Positions 1-8,784 of a DNA stretch of 39,809 nt are shown piece by piece. The stretch is from Burkholderiaceae bacterium (GTDB lineage Bacteria > Pseudomonadota > Gammaproteobacteria > Burkholderiales > Burkholderiaceae_E): NCBI GenBank assembly GCA_021463505.1, contig JAJTYR010000031.1, positions 1-39,809 on the forward strand, in the 5' to 3' direction. The notes under the pieces were generated by a model. That model saw only the letters and a list, made by a program, of their open reading frames with translations, had not been told where the DNA came from and did no database searches. The translations under genes and the position numbers were made by a program. Every line of letters begins with the position of its first letter. Positions within the stretch are counted from its first letter, which is position 1.

Positions 1-160
1 GATAGCAGGACCGGATTGCGGCGCAGGCTGACCTGGCGCGCAGCGGCAGGTCAAGCCCGCGAAGCGGGCGGCCGAAGCCACAATCCGCACGGATCGATAG
101 CAGGACCGGATTGCGGCGCAGGCTGACCTGGCGCGCAGCGGCAGGTCAAGCCCGCGAAGC
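1..160. repeat. 95-bp-period tandem repeat, 1 full copy plus a 65-bp partial copy
   Basis: Bases 1-65 recur exactly at 96-160, so the period is 95 bp, with 66-95 as the non-repeated remainder of the first unit. The array may continue left of the window. One unit holds nested inverted repeats: CGGATTG (12-18) pairs with CAATCCG (81-87), enclosing TGACCTG (29-35)/CAGGTCA (47-53) and GCCCGC (55-60)/GCGGGC (64-69). As RNA or single-stranded DNA this would fold as an outer stem closing two hairpins. The second copy stops inside the third stem and runs straight into the stop codon of the minus-strand gene that ends at 160. The repeat family is not recognised. Confidence 0.9.
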
Positions 161-402
161 TAGCGAGGCGCGCAGTCCGCGCCGCTGCTCTCCTCGAACC
201 CCTCGACGATCGCCTCCAGCTCGTCGACCGGAATCACGCGCCGGTTCTCGCAGAAAAACCTGAGGCCGACGCGATTCTGCGCGTACAGCCGCCGGGCTGC
301 GGCGAGCGCGGTCGAGGGCTCCAGGATGGTTGTCAGCGAGAAGACGTCCTCGCCCGGGGCTGCGCCTTCGGTTTCGGCGCCTTGTACCAGCATCGTTTCC
401 AC
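160..402 (-). CDS. small hypothetical protein (80 aa)
   Basis: An 80-residue frame read from a GTG at 402; AGGAG lies 7 bases upstream, which favours this start over the ATG at 393. The product is acidic and soluble, with no signal peptide or membrane segment. The central part (ARRLYAQNRVGLRFFCENRR) is rich in Arg and aromatic residues, and the C-terminus is acidic. I do not recognise the family. The stop codon begins on the last base of the 95-bp repeat, so the extreme 3' end abuts repeat DNA. It lies on the same strand as the DUF2784-like gene upstream, 145 bases away. Confidence 0.55.
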   Translation of the reverse strand: METMLVQGAETEGAAPGEDVFSLTTILEPSTALAAARRLYAQNRVGLRFFCENRRVIPVDELEAIVEGFEESSGADCAPR

Positions 403-446
403 TGCGCGTCTCCTGTCGGAACGACGCGGCCAGAGTAGGCTGAGCC

Positions 447-480
447 GGCGTCCCCGATCGTCGGCGATCGGGCGGACGCC
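447..480. repeat. inverted repeat (long hairpin) between two small minus-strand genes
   Basis: GGCGTCC (447-453) plus CCGATCG (454-460) pair with CGATCGG (465-471) and GGACGCC (474-480), with a TCGG loop and a two-base bulge. It lies in the 145-base gap 403-547. Neither side has a run of T, so it is not a convincing intrinsic terminator. It could be an mRNA-end structure or an operator. Confidence 0.6.
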
Positions 481-547
481 GTTTGTGGCAGGACGAACGT
501 CGGTTGGACGTCCCGCCCGATGTTGCGTGTGAGCCACGAATCGGAGC

Positions 548-775
548 TCACGTTCGAGGAGGTTGTCGGGTTGCGCATTCGGCCTTCGGGTACGGCGCCC
601 GATCGCCTCCGGGCGCTGCGTATCGCGCTGCGAACGTCCGGCGCCGGGTAAAGACCCACAGGCAGACCGCCAGGTTGCCTGCCACGACCAGGGCGCCGAG
701 CAGCGCGAAAGCGACGAACGCCAGGTGCAGCAGCACCAGGGCATCGGCTGCCAGACGCGCGTGCATCGGCGTCAT
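548..775 (-). CDS. DUF2784-like membrane protein, apparently shortened
   Basis: The N-terminal stretch [20 protein letters not shown] matches what I know of the start of DUF2784 membrane proteins (first hydrophobic helix beginning L-A-D-x-V-x-L-L-H). Those proteins continue through a Trp-rich segment and a conserved C-P-L-T motif to about 120 residues. Here the frame becomes basic and low-complexity after the first helix and stops at 75 residues; I see no C-P-L-T motif in the other two minus-strand frames. This may be a truncated or decaying copy. The start may be the ATG at 775 or the one at 766 (AGG lies 9 bases before the latter). No function is known for the family. Confidence 0.45.
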   Translation of the reverse strand: MTPMHARLAADALVLLHLAFVAFALLGALVVAGNLAVCLWVFTRRRTFAARYAAPGGDRAPYPKAECATRQPPRT

Positions 776-890
776 CCTGGGAGTCCGTCGGGATTGTCGG
801 CCAGAGTACCCGGCTGCTGTCGGGGTGCACGACGCGGCCAGCGCCGGAGGGGTGACAATCACGGTTCGACCCACTCTTTCGCGAGCGACG

Positions 891-1778
891 ATGGCCGGCC
901 CATCCTTTCACGGCGTCTTCCCCTACCTCGTCTCCCCGATCGACGATACCGGCAAGGTTCGCAGCGAAGTGCTCGCGCGCCTGTGCGACGACCTGATCGC
1001 CGCTGGCGTGCACGGGCTCGCGCCACTGGGCTCGACCGGCGAGTTCGCGTACCTGAACTGGGAGCAGCAGCAGCGCGTGGTCGAGGTGGTGATCGAGGCG
1101 GTCAACGGCCGGGTTCCGGTGGTGGCGGGGGTGGCCTCGACGACGATCGCGCAGGCCGAGTCGCGGGCACGCGCGTTCGAGCGGATGGGCGCCGACGGGA
1201 TCCTGGCGATCCTCGAAGCGTATTTCCCGATCGACGACGACGGCGTCTACGCCTACTTCGAGGCGATCGGCAAGTCGGTGGACCTGCCGGTCGTGTTGTA
1301 CACGAATCCGAACTTCCAGCGCTCGGACCTGAGCCTGCCGGTGATCGAGCGGCTGAGCCGCGTGCCGAACATCCGCTACATCAAGGATGCGTCGTCGAAC
1401 ACCGGCAGGCTGCTGTCGATCATCCATCGCGTCGAGGGGCGCATGCAGGTGTTCGCCGCTTCGGCGCACATTCCGGCGTGCGTGATGCTGATCGGCGGCG
1501 TCGGTTGGATGGCCGGGCCGGCCTGCGTGGCGCCGCGCCAGAGCGTGGCGCTCTACGAAGCGTGCCGGCGCGGCGACTGGGCGGAGGCGATGAGGTTGCA
1601 GCGGCCGTTGTGGGCGCTGAACCAGGCGTTCGCGAAGCACAACCTCGCGGCCTGCATCAAGGGCGGCCTCGAGTTGCAGGGCTACGCGGTCGGCGCGCCG
1701 TTGCGGCCGCAGGCGCCGCTGAGCGCGGCCGGCGTCGAAGAGGTCAGGGCGACGCTCGCCACGATCGGTGCGCTGTAG
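891..1778 (+). CDS. dihydrodipicolinate synthase / N-acetylneuraminate lyase family aldolase
   Basis: A 295-residue class I aldolase of the DapA superfamily, a TIM barrel using a Schiff-base lysine on a pyruvate-type substrate. Visible motifs are GSTGE at 47-51 (the GTTGE loop of DapA), Tyr137 in VLYTNP and the Schiff-base Lys165 in YIKDAS. The Arg that binds the second carboxylate in true DapA (Y-N-x-P-x-R-T) is not in its usual place: the segment reads [10 protein letters not shown]. The substrate is therefore probably not aspartate semialdehyde, and I do not call it dapA. The ATG at 891 puts the first barrel strand (GVFPYLVSP) close to the N-terminus, as usual. fumC follows 58 bases downstream on the same strand. 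Confidence 0.85.
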   Translation: MAGPSFHGVFPYLVSPIDDTGKVRSEVLARLCDDLIAAGVHGLAPLGSTGEFAYLNWEQQQRVVEVVIEAVNGRVPVVAGVASTTIAQAESRARAFERMGADGILAILEAYFPIDDDGVYAYFEAIGKSVDLPVVLYTNPNFQRSDLSLPVIERLSRVPNIRYIKDASSNTGRLLSIIHRVEGRMQVFAASAHIPACVMLIGGVGWMAGPACVAPRQSVALYEACRRGDWAEAMRLQRPLWALNQAFAKHNLAACIKGGLELQGYAVGAPLRPQAPLSAAGVEEVRATLATIGAL

Positions 1779-1836
1779 CGACCAACACGACGCAGGCGCA
1801 CGCGAGCGCCTGCCGCAATCGGCAAGGAGAAACGTC

Positions 1837-3237
1837 ATGGCAGAGCAATCCGCGCACCGCACCGAGCGCGACACCTTCGGTCCGATCGACGTGCCCGCCG
1901 AGCGGCTCTGGGGCGCGCAGACGCAGCGATCGCTGCAGTTCTTCGCGATCTCCACCGAGCGCATGCCCGGCGAACTGGTGGCCGCGCTGGTCGAGGTCAA
2001 GCGTGCCGCGGCGCTGGCCAACCGCGACCTGGGCCTGCTCGACGACGCGAAGGCGCAGGCGATCGTCCGCGCGGCCGACGAGGTGCTCGAGGGCAGGCAC
2101 CCGGCGGAGTTCCCGCTGTCGGTCTGGCAGACCGGTTCGGGCACGCAGACCAACATGAACGTGAACGAGGTACTGGCCAATCGCGCGTCCGAGCTCGTCG
2201 GCGGCGAACGCGGGCCGCGGCGGCGGGTGCACCCGAACGACGAGGTGAACCGCGGGCAGTCGTCGAACGACGTGGTGCCCACCTCGATCCACGTCGCGGC
2301 GGCCTGCGCGGTGGCGCAGCGGCTGTTGCCGGCGCTCGACAGGCTGCATGCAACGCTGAACGCCAAGTCGCAGGCGCACGCCGACCTGGTGAAGATCGGC
2401 CGCACGCACCTGCAGGACGCGACGCCGCTCACCGTGGGCCAGGAGATGTCGGGCTGGGCGGCGCAACTCGGTCGCGCGCGCGAGGCGATCGCGCATGCGC
2501 TGCCGGCGGTGTGCGAGCTGGCGATCGGCGGCACCGCGGTCGGCACCGGCCTGAACACGCACCCGGAGTTCGCCGCGCGCGTGTGTGCCGACCTCGCCCG
2601 GCGGCTCGATCTGCCGTTTGCGCCGGCGCCGAACCGCTTCGCGGCACTGGCCGGGCACGAGCCGGTAGTGGCCCTGCACGGTGCGCTGCGCGCGCTGGCC
2701 GTAGCGCTCACCAAGATCGCCAACGACGTGCGCTGGCTCGCGAGCGGCCCGCGCTCGGGGCTGGGCGAGATCCGCATCCCCGAGAACGAACCGGGCAGCT
2801 CGATCATGCCCGGCAAGGTGAACCCGACCCAGTGCGAGGCGCTGACGATGCTGTGCGCGCAGGTGCTGGGCAACGACGTGGCGCTGGGCATCGGCGCGGC
2901 CTCGGGCAACTTCGAGCTCAACGTGTTCCAGCCGCTGATCGCGCACAACCTGCTGCAGAGCCTGCGGCTGCTCGGCGACGGCATGGCGAGCTTCGAGCGC
3001 CACTGCGCCGCGGGCATCGAGCCGGATCGGGCACGCATCGCCGCGCTGCTCGAACGCTCGCTGATGCTCGTGACCGCGCTGGCGCCGCACATCGGCTACG
3101 AGCGCGCCGCCGGGATCGCCAGGCAGGCGCACCGCGACGGCAGCACGCTGCGCGAGGCGGCGCTCGCGCTGGGCTACGTCAGTGCTGCGCAGTTCGACGA
3201 GTGGGTCCGTCCGGAACGCATGACGTCTCCGGGTTGA
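1837..3237 (+). CDS. fumC: fumarate hydratase class II
   Basis: A 466-residue cytosolic, iron-independent fumarase that interconverts fumarate and L-malate in the TCA cycle; the E. coli enzyme is almost the same length. Seen in order: [14 protein letters not shown], the [11 protein letters not shown] active-site segment, and the superfamily signature [11 protein letters not shown] near residue 318. Aspartase and argininosuccinate lyase share the signature, but the [10 protein letters not shown] segment and the overall match favour fumarase. AAGGAGA at 1824-1830 sits ideally before the ATG at 1837. The aldolase gene ends 58 bases upstream, so the two could be cotranscribed. Confidence 0.95.
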   Translation: MAEQSAHRTERDTFGPIDVPAERLWGAQTQRSLQFFAISTERMPGELVAALVEVKRAAALANRDLGLLDDAKAQAIVRAADEVLEGRHPAEFPLSVWQTGSGTQTNMNVNEVLANRASELVGGERGPRRRVHPNDEVNRGQSSNDVVPTSIHVAAACAVAQRLLPALDRLHATLNAKSQAHADLVKIGRTHLQDATPLTVGQEMSGWAAQLGRAREAIAHALPAVCELAIGGTAVGTGLNTHPEFAARVCADLARRLDLPFAPAPNRFAALAGHEPVVALHGALRALAVALTKIANDVRWLASGPRSGLGEIRIPENEPGSSIMPGKVNPTQCEALTMLCAQVLGNDVALGIGAASGNFELNVFQPLIAHNLLQSLRLLGDGMASFERHCAAGIEPDRARIAALLERSLMLVTALAPHIGYERAAGIARQAHRDGSTLREAALALGYVSAAQFDEWVRPERMTSPG

Positions 3238-3307
3238 GCGGCCGCGGTTCACCAGCGCGGTCCTCACGAACCCGGTCCTGCACGCGATCGGGGTCGCGCG
3301 TTTCGCT

Positions 3308-3313
3308 TATGCT
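3308..3313 (+). promoter_or_regulatory. candidate -10 (TATGCT) immediately before the ABC exporter
   Basis: TATGCT matches TATAAT at 4 of 6 positions and ends 6 bases before the ATG at 3320, so transcription would start about at the start codon. No good -35 is visible and no Shine-Dalgarno lies between. A weak call, made from position only. Confidence 0.3.
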
Positions 3314-3319
3314 TGGCCG

Positions 3320-5140
3320 ATGACTGCGGATGCCCGTTCGCCCGGCGCGACCGCCGCGCCGGCGGCGCAACGCAGTTCGCTGTCGGTGCTGCGCGCGCTG
3401 TGGCCGTTCATGGCGCCCTACCGGGGGCGCGTCGCGGTGGCGGCGATCGCGCTGCTGGTCGCAGCGGCCGCCACGCTGGTCGTGCCGCTGGCGTTTCGCC
3501 AGATGATCGACGTGGGGTTCGCCGCACGCGCGGTGGCCTCCGAGCGCGCCAGCGTCAATCTGTGGTTCCTCGCGCTGTTCGGCGTCGCGGCGGTGCTCGC
3601 GCTGGGCACGGCGTTGCGCTTCTACAGCGTGTCGTGGCTGGGCGAGCGCGTCACCGCCGACCTGCGGCACGCGGTCTACCGGCAGGTGCTGCGGCAGGAC
3701 GCGCGCTTCTTCGAGACACTGAAGACCGGCGAGGTGCTGTCCCGGCTGAACACCGACACGACGCTGATCCAGACGCTGGTGGGCACCAGCATCTCGCTCG
3801 GGCTGCGCAACGCGCTGCTGTTCGCCGGCGCACTGATCATGCTGATCGTCACCAGTCCGCCGCTCGCGTCGATCATCGTCGGCCTGCTGCTGCTGGTCGT
3901 GCTGCCGATCCTCGTGTTCGGCCGGCGCGTGCGACGGCTGTCGCGTGCGAGCCAGGACGCGCTGGCCGACTCCGGCGCCCTGGCCGGCGAGACGCTGAAT
4001 GCGATCCAGATCGTGCAGGCCTATGCGCGCGAGCCGCTCGAGGCGCAGCGCTTCGGCACGTCCACCGAATCGGCTTTCGCCAGTGCGATCCGGCGCGTGC
4101 GCGCCCGCTCGCTGCTCACCGCACTGGCGATCGTGCTGGTGTTCGGCGCAATCGTGTTCGTGTTGTGGCTCGGGGCCCATGCGGTGCTCGAAGGGCGCCT
4201 GACCGCGGGCCTGCTGACCCAGTTCATTCTCTACGCGGCGCTGGTGGCCGGCGCCACCGGCGCGATCGCCGAGGTGCTGGGCGACGTGCAGCGCGCCGCC
4301 GGCGCCACGGAGCGGCTGCTCGAATTGCTCGACGCCGAGCCGGCGATCCGCGCGCCGGAGCGCCCCGAGCGGCTCGCGCCGCCGGGGCGCGGCGCGCGCC
4401 TGACCTTCGAGTCGGTCACGTTCAGTTATCCGTCGCGGCCCGGCGAGCGCGCGCTCGACCGCGTGACGCTCGACGTGTCGCCCGGCGAGACGGTCGCGCT
4501 GGTCGGGCCTTCGGGCGCCGGCAAGACCACGCTGTTCCAGTTGCTGCTGCGCTTTCACGATCCGCTCGCAGGTGCGATTCGCATCGACGGCATCGACCTG
4601 CACCGGCTCGATCCGGCCGACCTGCGCGGCGCGATCGGCCTGGTCTCGCAGGACAGCGTCGTGTTCTCCGCCGATGCGATGGAGAACATCCGTTACGGCC
4701 GGCTCGACGCAGCAGACGCCGAAGTGATCGAGGCGGCACGCGCGGCGCACGCGCACGAGTTCATCGAGAAGCTGCCCGGGGGCTACCGCACCTTCCTCGG
4801 CGAGCGCGGCGTGCGCCTGTCGGGTGGGCAGCGCCAGCGCATCGCGATCGCGCGCGCGTTGCTGAAGAACCCGCCGCTGCTGCTGCTCGACGAGGCGACC
4901 AGCGCGCTCGACGCCGAGAGCGAGCGTGCGGTGCAGGACGCGCTCGAGCGCGCGATGCGCGGGCGCACGACGCTGGTGATCGCGCACCGCCTCGCCACCG
5001 TGGCCGGGGCCGACCGCATCGTCGTGCTCGAGCACGGCCGTGTGGTGGAGGCCGGCACGCACATCGAACTGGTCCGGCGCGGAGGCCTGTATGCGCGGCT
5101 GGCCGCGATGCAGTTCGACCCCCCGACGGAGGCCTCATGA
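3320..5140 (+). CDS. ABC exporter, fused permease and ATPase (MsbA-like half transporter)
   Basis: A 606-residue half transporter. Residues about 35-310 form the six-helix exporter membrane domain and 340-600 the nucleotide-binding domain. The latter has Walker A (GPSGAGKTT, near 396), the Q-loop (LVSQDSVVF), an intact LSGGQRQR signature near 500, Walker B with catalytic Glu ([12 protein letters not shown]) and the H-loop (IAHRLAT). It should work as an inner-membrane homodimer. The substrate cannot be read from sequence; lipid A, other lipids and drugs are all exported by this fold, and no lipid A genes lie nearby. The 3' end overlaps the convergent rppH gene by 6 bases. Confidence 0.9.
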   Translation: MTADARSPGATAAPAAQRSSLSVLRALWPFMAPYRGRVAVAAIALLVAAAATLVVPLAFRQMIDVGFAARAVASERASVNLWFLALFGVAAVLALGTALRFYSVSWLGERVTADLRHAVYRQVLRQDARFFETLKTGEVLSRLNTDTTLIQTLVGTSISLGLRNALLFAGALIMLIVTSPPLASIIVGLLLLVVLPILVFGRRVRRLSRASQDALADSGALAGETLNAIQIVQAYAREPLEAQRFGTSTESAFASAIRRVRARSLLTALAIVLVFGAIVFVLWLGAHAVLEGRLTAGLLTQFILYAALVAGATGAIAEVLGDVQRAAGATERLLELLDAEPAIRAPERPERLAPPGRGARLTFESVTFSYPSRPGERALDRVTLDVSPGETVALVGPSGAGKTTLFQLLLRFHDPLAGAIRIDGIDLHRLDPADLRGAIGLVSQDSVVFSADAMENIRYGRLDAADAEVIEAARAAHAHEFIEKLPGGYRTFLGERGVRLSGGQRQRIAIARALLKNPPLLLLDEATSALDAESERAVQDALERAMRGRTTLVIAHRLATVAGADRIVVLEHGRVVEAGTHIELVRRGGLYARLAAMQFDPPTEAS

Positions 5141-5773
5141 GTCGTTGGCGCGCTCCGTCAATGCCGGGCTGCCGTGCGGCGTCTCGTCGGCGTGCGCCTG
5201 CCCGGCCTGGTCGAGCGGCGCCTCGACGTGGCGGTGCCGCGCGCGCGTGCGCCCGCGCAGATAGCGGCTGGCCTCGGGCAGGCCGGCGTGCTGCGCGCCG
5301 TGATGGAACAGCATGCGCGCCAGTTCGTTCAGCGCCAGGCTGTACACCTCGCGCTTGAACTCGATCACCGCGTCGAGCGGCACCCAGTAGTCATTCCAAC
5401 GCCAGGCATCGAATTCCGGTCGCTCCGAGGCGCGCAGGTCGACGTCGCTGTCGCGGCCGACCAGCCTCAGCAGGAACCAGATCTGCTTCTGGCCGCGGTA
5501 GTGGCCGCGCCACTCGCGCCGCACCCAGTGCACCGGCACGTCGTAGTGCAGCCAGTCGCGGGTGCGGCCGACGATGCGCACGTGCTCGGGGCGCAGGCCC
5601 ACTTCTTCGTGCAGTTCGCGGTACATCGCCTGCTCGGGCGATTCGCCGCGCTGGATGCCGCCCTGCGGAAACTGCCACGAATGCTCGCGAACCCGCTTTC
5701 CCCAGAAGACCTCGTTCCTCGAATTGACCAGGATGATGCCGACGTTGGGGCGATAGCCGTCACGGTCCAGCAT
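5135..5773 (-). CDS. rppH: RNA pyrophosphohydrolase, Nudix family
   Basis: A 212-residue Nudix enzyme that removes pyrophosphate from 5'-triphosphorylated mRNA and so starts RNase E-dependent decay. The N-terminus [15 protein letters not shown] is typical of RppH, followed by the W-x-F-P-Q-G-G segment and a complete Nudix box from Gly39 (G-x5-E-x7-R-E-L-x-E-E-x-G). The last 50 residues or so, rich in Arg, His and Ala, are longer than in E. coli RppH. The start at 5773 agrees with the conserved N-terminus and with a perfect -10 hexamer about 35 bases upstream. Transcription is divergent from proS; rppH and proS are often neighbours in betaproteobacteria. Confidence 0.93.
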   Translation of the reverse strand: MLDRDGYRPNVGIILVNSRNEVFWGKRVREHSWQFPQGGIQRGESPEQAMYRELHEEVGLRPEHVRIVGRTRDWLHYDVPVHWVRREWRGHYRGQKQIWFLLRLVGRDSDVDLRASERPEFDAWRWNDYWVPLDAVIEFKREVYSLALNELARMLFHHGAQHAGLPEASRYLRGRTRARHRHVEAPLDQAGQAHADETPHGSPALTERANDS

Positions 5774-5794
5774 GGCCCGTCCCCCTCGATCCCA

Positions 5795-5836
5795 TACAAT
5801 CGAGTCGATTATATCGAGCCGCCGCGGACGCAGGAA
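5795..5836. promoter_or_regulatory. overlapping divergent promoters of rppH and proS
   Basis: On the minus strand a perfect TATAAT (5813-5808) is preceded at 17 bases by TTCCTG (5836-5831), a weak -35, and would serve rppH. On the plus strand TACAAT (5795-5800, 5 of 6 matches) could serve proS with a leader of about 60 bases. Both lie in the 93-base gap 5774-5866. The rppH -10 is strong on sequence; the others are weaker. Confidence 0.6.
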
Positions 5837-5866
5837 CCACGGCGATCGCCCCGTCCCGGACCGCGC

Positions 5867-7645
5867 ATGAAAGCCTCCCGATTCCATCTCTCGACCCTGA
5901 AGGAAGCGCCCGCCGACGCCGAGGTCGTCAGCCACCGGCTGATGACGCGCGCAGGCATGATCCGCAGGCTCGCTGGCGGCATCTACAGCTACATGCCACT
6001 CGGGCTGCGGGTCATCCGCAGGATCGAGGCGATCATCCGCGAGGAGATGAATCGGGCGGGGGCGATCGAACTGCTGATGCCGGTCATCCAGCCGGCCGAA
6101 TTGTGGGTCGAGTCGGGCCGGTGGGACAAATACGGTCCCGAGCTGCTGCGGCTGAAGGACCGCCACCAGCGCGATTTCATCGTGCAGCCCACCTCCGAGG
6201 AGGCGATCACCGACATCGCCCGCAACGAGCTGCGCAGCTACCGCCAGATGCCGAAGAATTTCTATCACATCCAGACGAAGTTCCGCGACGAGCGCCGCCC
6301 GCGCTTCGGCGTGATGCGCGGGCGCGAGTTCACGATGAAGGACGCCTATTCGTTCGATCGCGACCGCGACTCGGCGCTGGCGAGCTACCAGGCGATGTAC
6401 GACGCCTACGTCGCGATCTTCACCCGGATGGGCCTGACTTTCCGCGCGGTGGCGGCCGACACCGGCGCGATCGGCGGCTCGGCCAGCCACGAGTTCCAGG
6501 TGATCGCCGAAACCGGCGAGGACGCGATCGCCTGGTGTCCGCAGTCCGACTACGCGGCCAACGTCGAACTGGCCGAGGCCGTGCCGCTCGTCACGCAGCG
6601 TGCGGCGCCCGCCGAGCCACTGGCGAAGACCCCGACCCCATCGCGCGAGAAATGCGAGGACGTCGCCGAACTGCTCGGCCTGCCGCTGGCGCGCACCGTG
6701 AAGTCGATCGTGCTGGCGGTGGACCGGCGCGAACCGGTGAAGGACGGTGCGCAGGACTTTGCCGGCGCCCCGCGCATCGTCGACACCGCGATCTGGCTGC
6801 TGCTGGTGCGCGGCGACCACGACCTGAACGAGGTGAAGGCCGGCAAGGTGCCGGGGCTGGCGGGCTTTCGCTTCGCCACCGAAGCCGAGATCGTCGAGCA
6901 CTTCGGCTCGCCGCCCGGTTACCTGGGTCCGATCGGCACGCGCAGGCCGGTGCAGGTGGTGGCCGACCGCACGGTCGCGGCCATGCACGACTTCGTCTGC
7001 GGCGCCAACGACGCCGGCTATCACTACACCGGGGTCAACTGGGGCCGCGACCTGCCCGAGCCGATCGTGGCCGACCTGCGCAACGTCCAGGCCGGCGATC
7101 CGTCGCCCGACGGCAAGGGCACGCTGGCGATCCAGCGCGGCATCGAGGTCGGGCACGTGTTCTACCTCGGCACGAAGTACTCGGAGACGATGCATGCCGA
7201 GTTCGTCGATGTCGACGGGGAGTCCAGGCCGTTCGAAATGGGCTGCTACGGCATCGGCGTCACTCGCCTGGCCGGGGCGGCGATCGAGCAGAATCACGAC
7301 GAGCGCGGCATCGTCTGGCCGCGCGCGATCGCGCCGTTCGAAGTGGCGGTGGTGCCGCTGGGCTACGCCAGGTCCGACCTGGTGCGTGCGACCGCCGATG
7401 CGCTGTACGCGCAGCTGCTGGCCGACGACGTGGACGTCGTGCTCGACGACCGCGACGAGCGGCCCGGTGTCATGTTCGCCGACTGGGAGCTGATCGGGGT
7501 GCCGGTGCGGGTCACGATCGGCGAGCGCAGCCTGAAGGAGGGTCGCGTCGAACTGCTCGTGCGCCGCGGCATGCAGGCGCAGACGGTGCCCGTCGGCGAG
7601 GCGGCGCCGACCGTCCGCCGGCTGCTTGCCGATCGAGCGCTGTGA
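5867..7645 (+). CDS. proS: prolyl-tRNA synthetase
   Basis: A 592-residue class II aminoacyl-tRNA synthetase that charges tRNA-Pro in the cytosol. The N-terminal catalytic core begins [15 protein letters not shown] and contains QPTSEE, the motif 2 region ([20 protein letters not shown]) and DAYSFDRD. An editing (YbaK-like INS) domain is inserted at about 225-395, as in the bacterial-type enzyme. After it come the motif 3 region ([10 protein letters not shown]) and the C-terminal anticodon-binding domain. E. coli ProS is 572 residues. The start is set by the conserved N-terminus. The lytic transglycosylase gene follows 15 bases after the stop. Confidence 0.96.
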   Translation: MKASRFHLSTLKEAPADAEVVSHRLMTRAGMIRRLAGGIYSYMPLGLRVIRRIEAIIREEMNRAGAIELLMPVIQPAELWVESGRWDKYGPELLRLKDRHQRDFIVQPTSEEAITDIARNELRSYRQMPKNFYHIQTKFRDERRPRFGVMRGREFTMKDAYSFDRDRDSALASYQAMYDAYVAIFTRMGLTFRAVAADTGAIGGSASHEFQVIAETGEDAIAWCPQSDYAANVELAEAVPLVTQRAAPAEPLAKTPTPSREKCEDVAELLGLPLARTVKSIVLAVDRREPVKDGAQDFAGAPRIVDTAIWLLLVRGDHDLNEVKAGKVPGLAGFRFATEAEIVEHFGSPPGYLGPIGTRRPVQVVADRTVAAMHDFVCGANDAGYHYTGVNWGRDLPEPIVADLRNVQAGDPSPDGKGTLAIQRGIEVGHVFYLGTKYSETMHAEFVDVDGESRPFEMGCYGIGVTRLAGAAIEQNHDERGIVWPRAIAPFEVAVVPLGYARSDLVRATADALYAQLLADDVDVVLDDRDERPGVMFADWELIGVPVRVTIGERSLKEGRVELLVRRGMQAQTVPVGEAAPTVRRLLADRAL

Positions 7646-7660
7646 CGTTCTCATCGGGCG

Positions 7661-8341
7661 ATGAGGAACATCCTGATCCTGATCCTGCTGGTGTGCGTGG
7701 CGCTGGTGGGGCTCGCGCTGGCCGATCCGGCGCACGCCGGTGCACAGCGCTACGAGCCGCTCAGCGCGTCCGTGCGCAGCGCCCTGGCGGATGCGATCGA
7801 GCGCGACGACGAGCCGCCGCGACCGCATTTCGATTCGCTCGACCAGAGGGTCGACTGGCTGGCCGAGATGTCGAGCCGGCTGCCGCGCCGCTGGAAGCCC
7901 GGGTTCCGGCAGCGCATCGAGTTCCTCGATACGGTGCGCTACGAAGCCCAGCGTGCCGGGCTCGATCCGCACCTCGTGCTCGGCCTGATCGAGGTGGAGA
8001 GCTATTTCCGCCGCTACGCGATCTCGCGTGCGGGTGCACGGGGTTACATGCAGGTGATGCCGTTCTGGGCTGGCGTGATCGGCGACGGCGATCCGTCGAA
8101 ACTGTTCGACCTGCGCGCCAACCTGCGCTACGGCTGCACGATCCTGCGCCACTACCTCGACCTCGAACGCGGGAACCTGTTTCGCGCGCTGGGTCGCTAC
8201 AACGGCAGCCTCGGCCGCCCGGAGTATCCCGACGCGGTGCTGCGCGCCTGGAAACGCTGGGAATTCAGCCCCGTCGCGCCCCGACGATCCGCGCCAGCAG
8301 TCGCGCAAGCCGCTGGCGCTCCTGTGGCGAACATCCGGTAG
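7661..8341 (+). CDS. periplasmic lytic transglycosylase (SLT domain)
   Basis: A 226-residue exported murein hydrolase. Residues 1-26 form a signal peptide (hydrophobic [18 protein letters not shown], cleavage near AHA-GA). The Slt70-type domain spans about 95-200, with catalytic Glu113 in [11 protein letters not shown], then [13 protein letters not shown] and a late GRYNGSLG. Such enzymes cleave the MurNAc-GlcNAc bond to give 1,6-anhydro-muropeptides, which AmpD (also in this window) helps recycle. There is no lipobox, so it should be soluble in the periplasm. It probably follows proS in the same transcript. Its last 77 bases overlap the 3' end of the convergent marR gene, and the Pro/Ala tail after the SLT domain is encoded there. 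Confidence 0.88.
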   Translation: MRNILILILLVCVALVGLALADPAHAGAQRYEPLSASVRSALADAIERDDEPPRPHFDSLDQRVDWLAEMSSRLPRRWKPGFRQRIEFLDTVRYEAQRAGLDPHLVLGLIEVESYFRRYAISRAGARGYMQVMPFWAGVIGDGDPSKLFDLRANLRYGCTILRHYLDLERGNLFRALGRYNGSLGRPEYPDAVLRAWKRWEFSPVAPRRSAPAVAQAAGAPVANIR

Positions 8342-8747
8342 CCAGCGCCGCATCGTGCGCGCGTAGCCGCAACCTGAGCCCGGTGAGCGCGGCCTCGCCG
8401 GCGGCGGTGAGTGCCAACGCCTTCTCACGGCGGTTCGAACCCGCGCCGGCCGCGATCCAGCCGTGCGCCATCAGGAAGCGGATGATCGCAACCAGGTTCG
8501 AGCGCTCGACCGCCATCGCGCTGGCCAGCGTGCTCGGCCGGATGCCGGGGTTGCAGGCGATCAATTCGAGTGCGGTGAAACGCGCCGGGGTCACCCCGGT
8601 GCCGGCGAAAGCGCGCGAGAATTCCTGCATGCTCGCCAGTTCGGCCAGATGGATCAGATAGCCGATCGCGTGTTGCAGCGCGCCATAGGCGATGGGCCCT
8701 TGCGGATTCTCCGGGCCTCGGGGTTGCCGGGGGTTGCGCCTGGCCAT
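8265..8747 (-). CDS. MarR-family transcriptional regulator
   Basis: A 160-residue winged-helix repressor. The helix-turn-helix lies at [20 protein letters not shown] and the wing at [17 protein letters not shown] (the D/N-R-R-x-K-x-L-x-L-T-x-x-G motif). MarR dimers bind inverted repeats and are released by small ligands, often aromatic acids or their CoA esters. The gene is divergent from an acyl-CoA ligase and a Liv-type transporter with only 37 bases between start codons and an inverted repeat in the gap, so it very likely controls them. An in-frame ATG at 8819 would add 24 residues and run through the operator, so I prefer 8747. No Shine-Dalgarno is seen, and the transcript may be nearly leaderless. 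Confidence 0.88.
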   Translation of the reverse strand: MARRNPRQPRGPENPQGPIAYGALQHAIGYLIHLAELASMQEFSRAFAGTGVTPARFTALELIACNPGIRPSTLASAMAVERSNLVAIIRFLMAHGWIAAGAGSNRREKALALTAAGEAALTGLRLRLRAHDAALATGCSPQERQRLARLLARIVGARRG

Positions 8748-8751
8748 GATG

Positions 8752-8772
8752 ATTGTTATAACGCATAGCAAT
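8752..8772. promoter_or_regulatory. probable MarR operator over back-to-back promoters
   Basis: ATTGTTAT (8752-8759) and ATAGCAAT (8765-8772) are inverted repeats with 7 of 8 positions matching and a 5-base spacer. The centre contains TTATAA, which gives TATAAC (5 of 6 to -10) on both strands: 8757-8762 plus and 8760-8755 minus. A repressor bound here would cover both -10 elements. The site lies between marR (start 8747) and the CoA ligase (start 8785). Confidence 0.65.
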
Positions 8773-8784
8773 CCGGGAGAGCAA

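Noticed and set aside
1-160. CRISPR-like repeat-spacer-repeat pattern
   Set aside because: The repeat is 65 bp, longer than CRISPR repeats, only two copies are seen, the single spacer is 30 bp and no cas gene is near.
447-480. Intrinsic terminator for the DUF2784-like gene
   Set aside because: The hairpin is strong, but no T run follows on either strand.
5135-8428. Very long open frame on the minus strand across proS and beyond
   Set aside because: Only its last 212 codons (rppH) are protein-like. The rest is Arg/His-rich antisense of proS and the transglycosylase, as expected in very GC-rich DNA.
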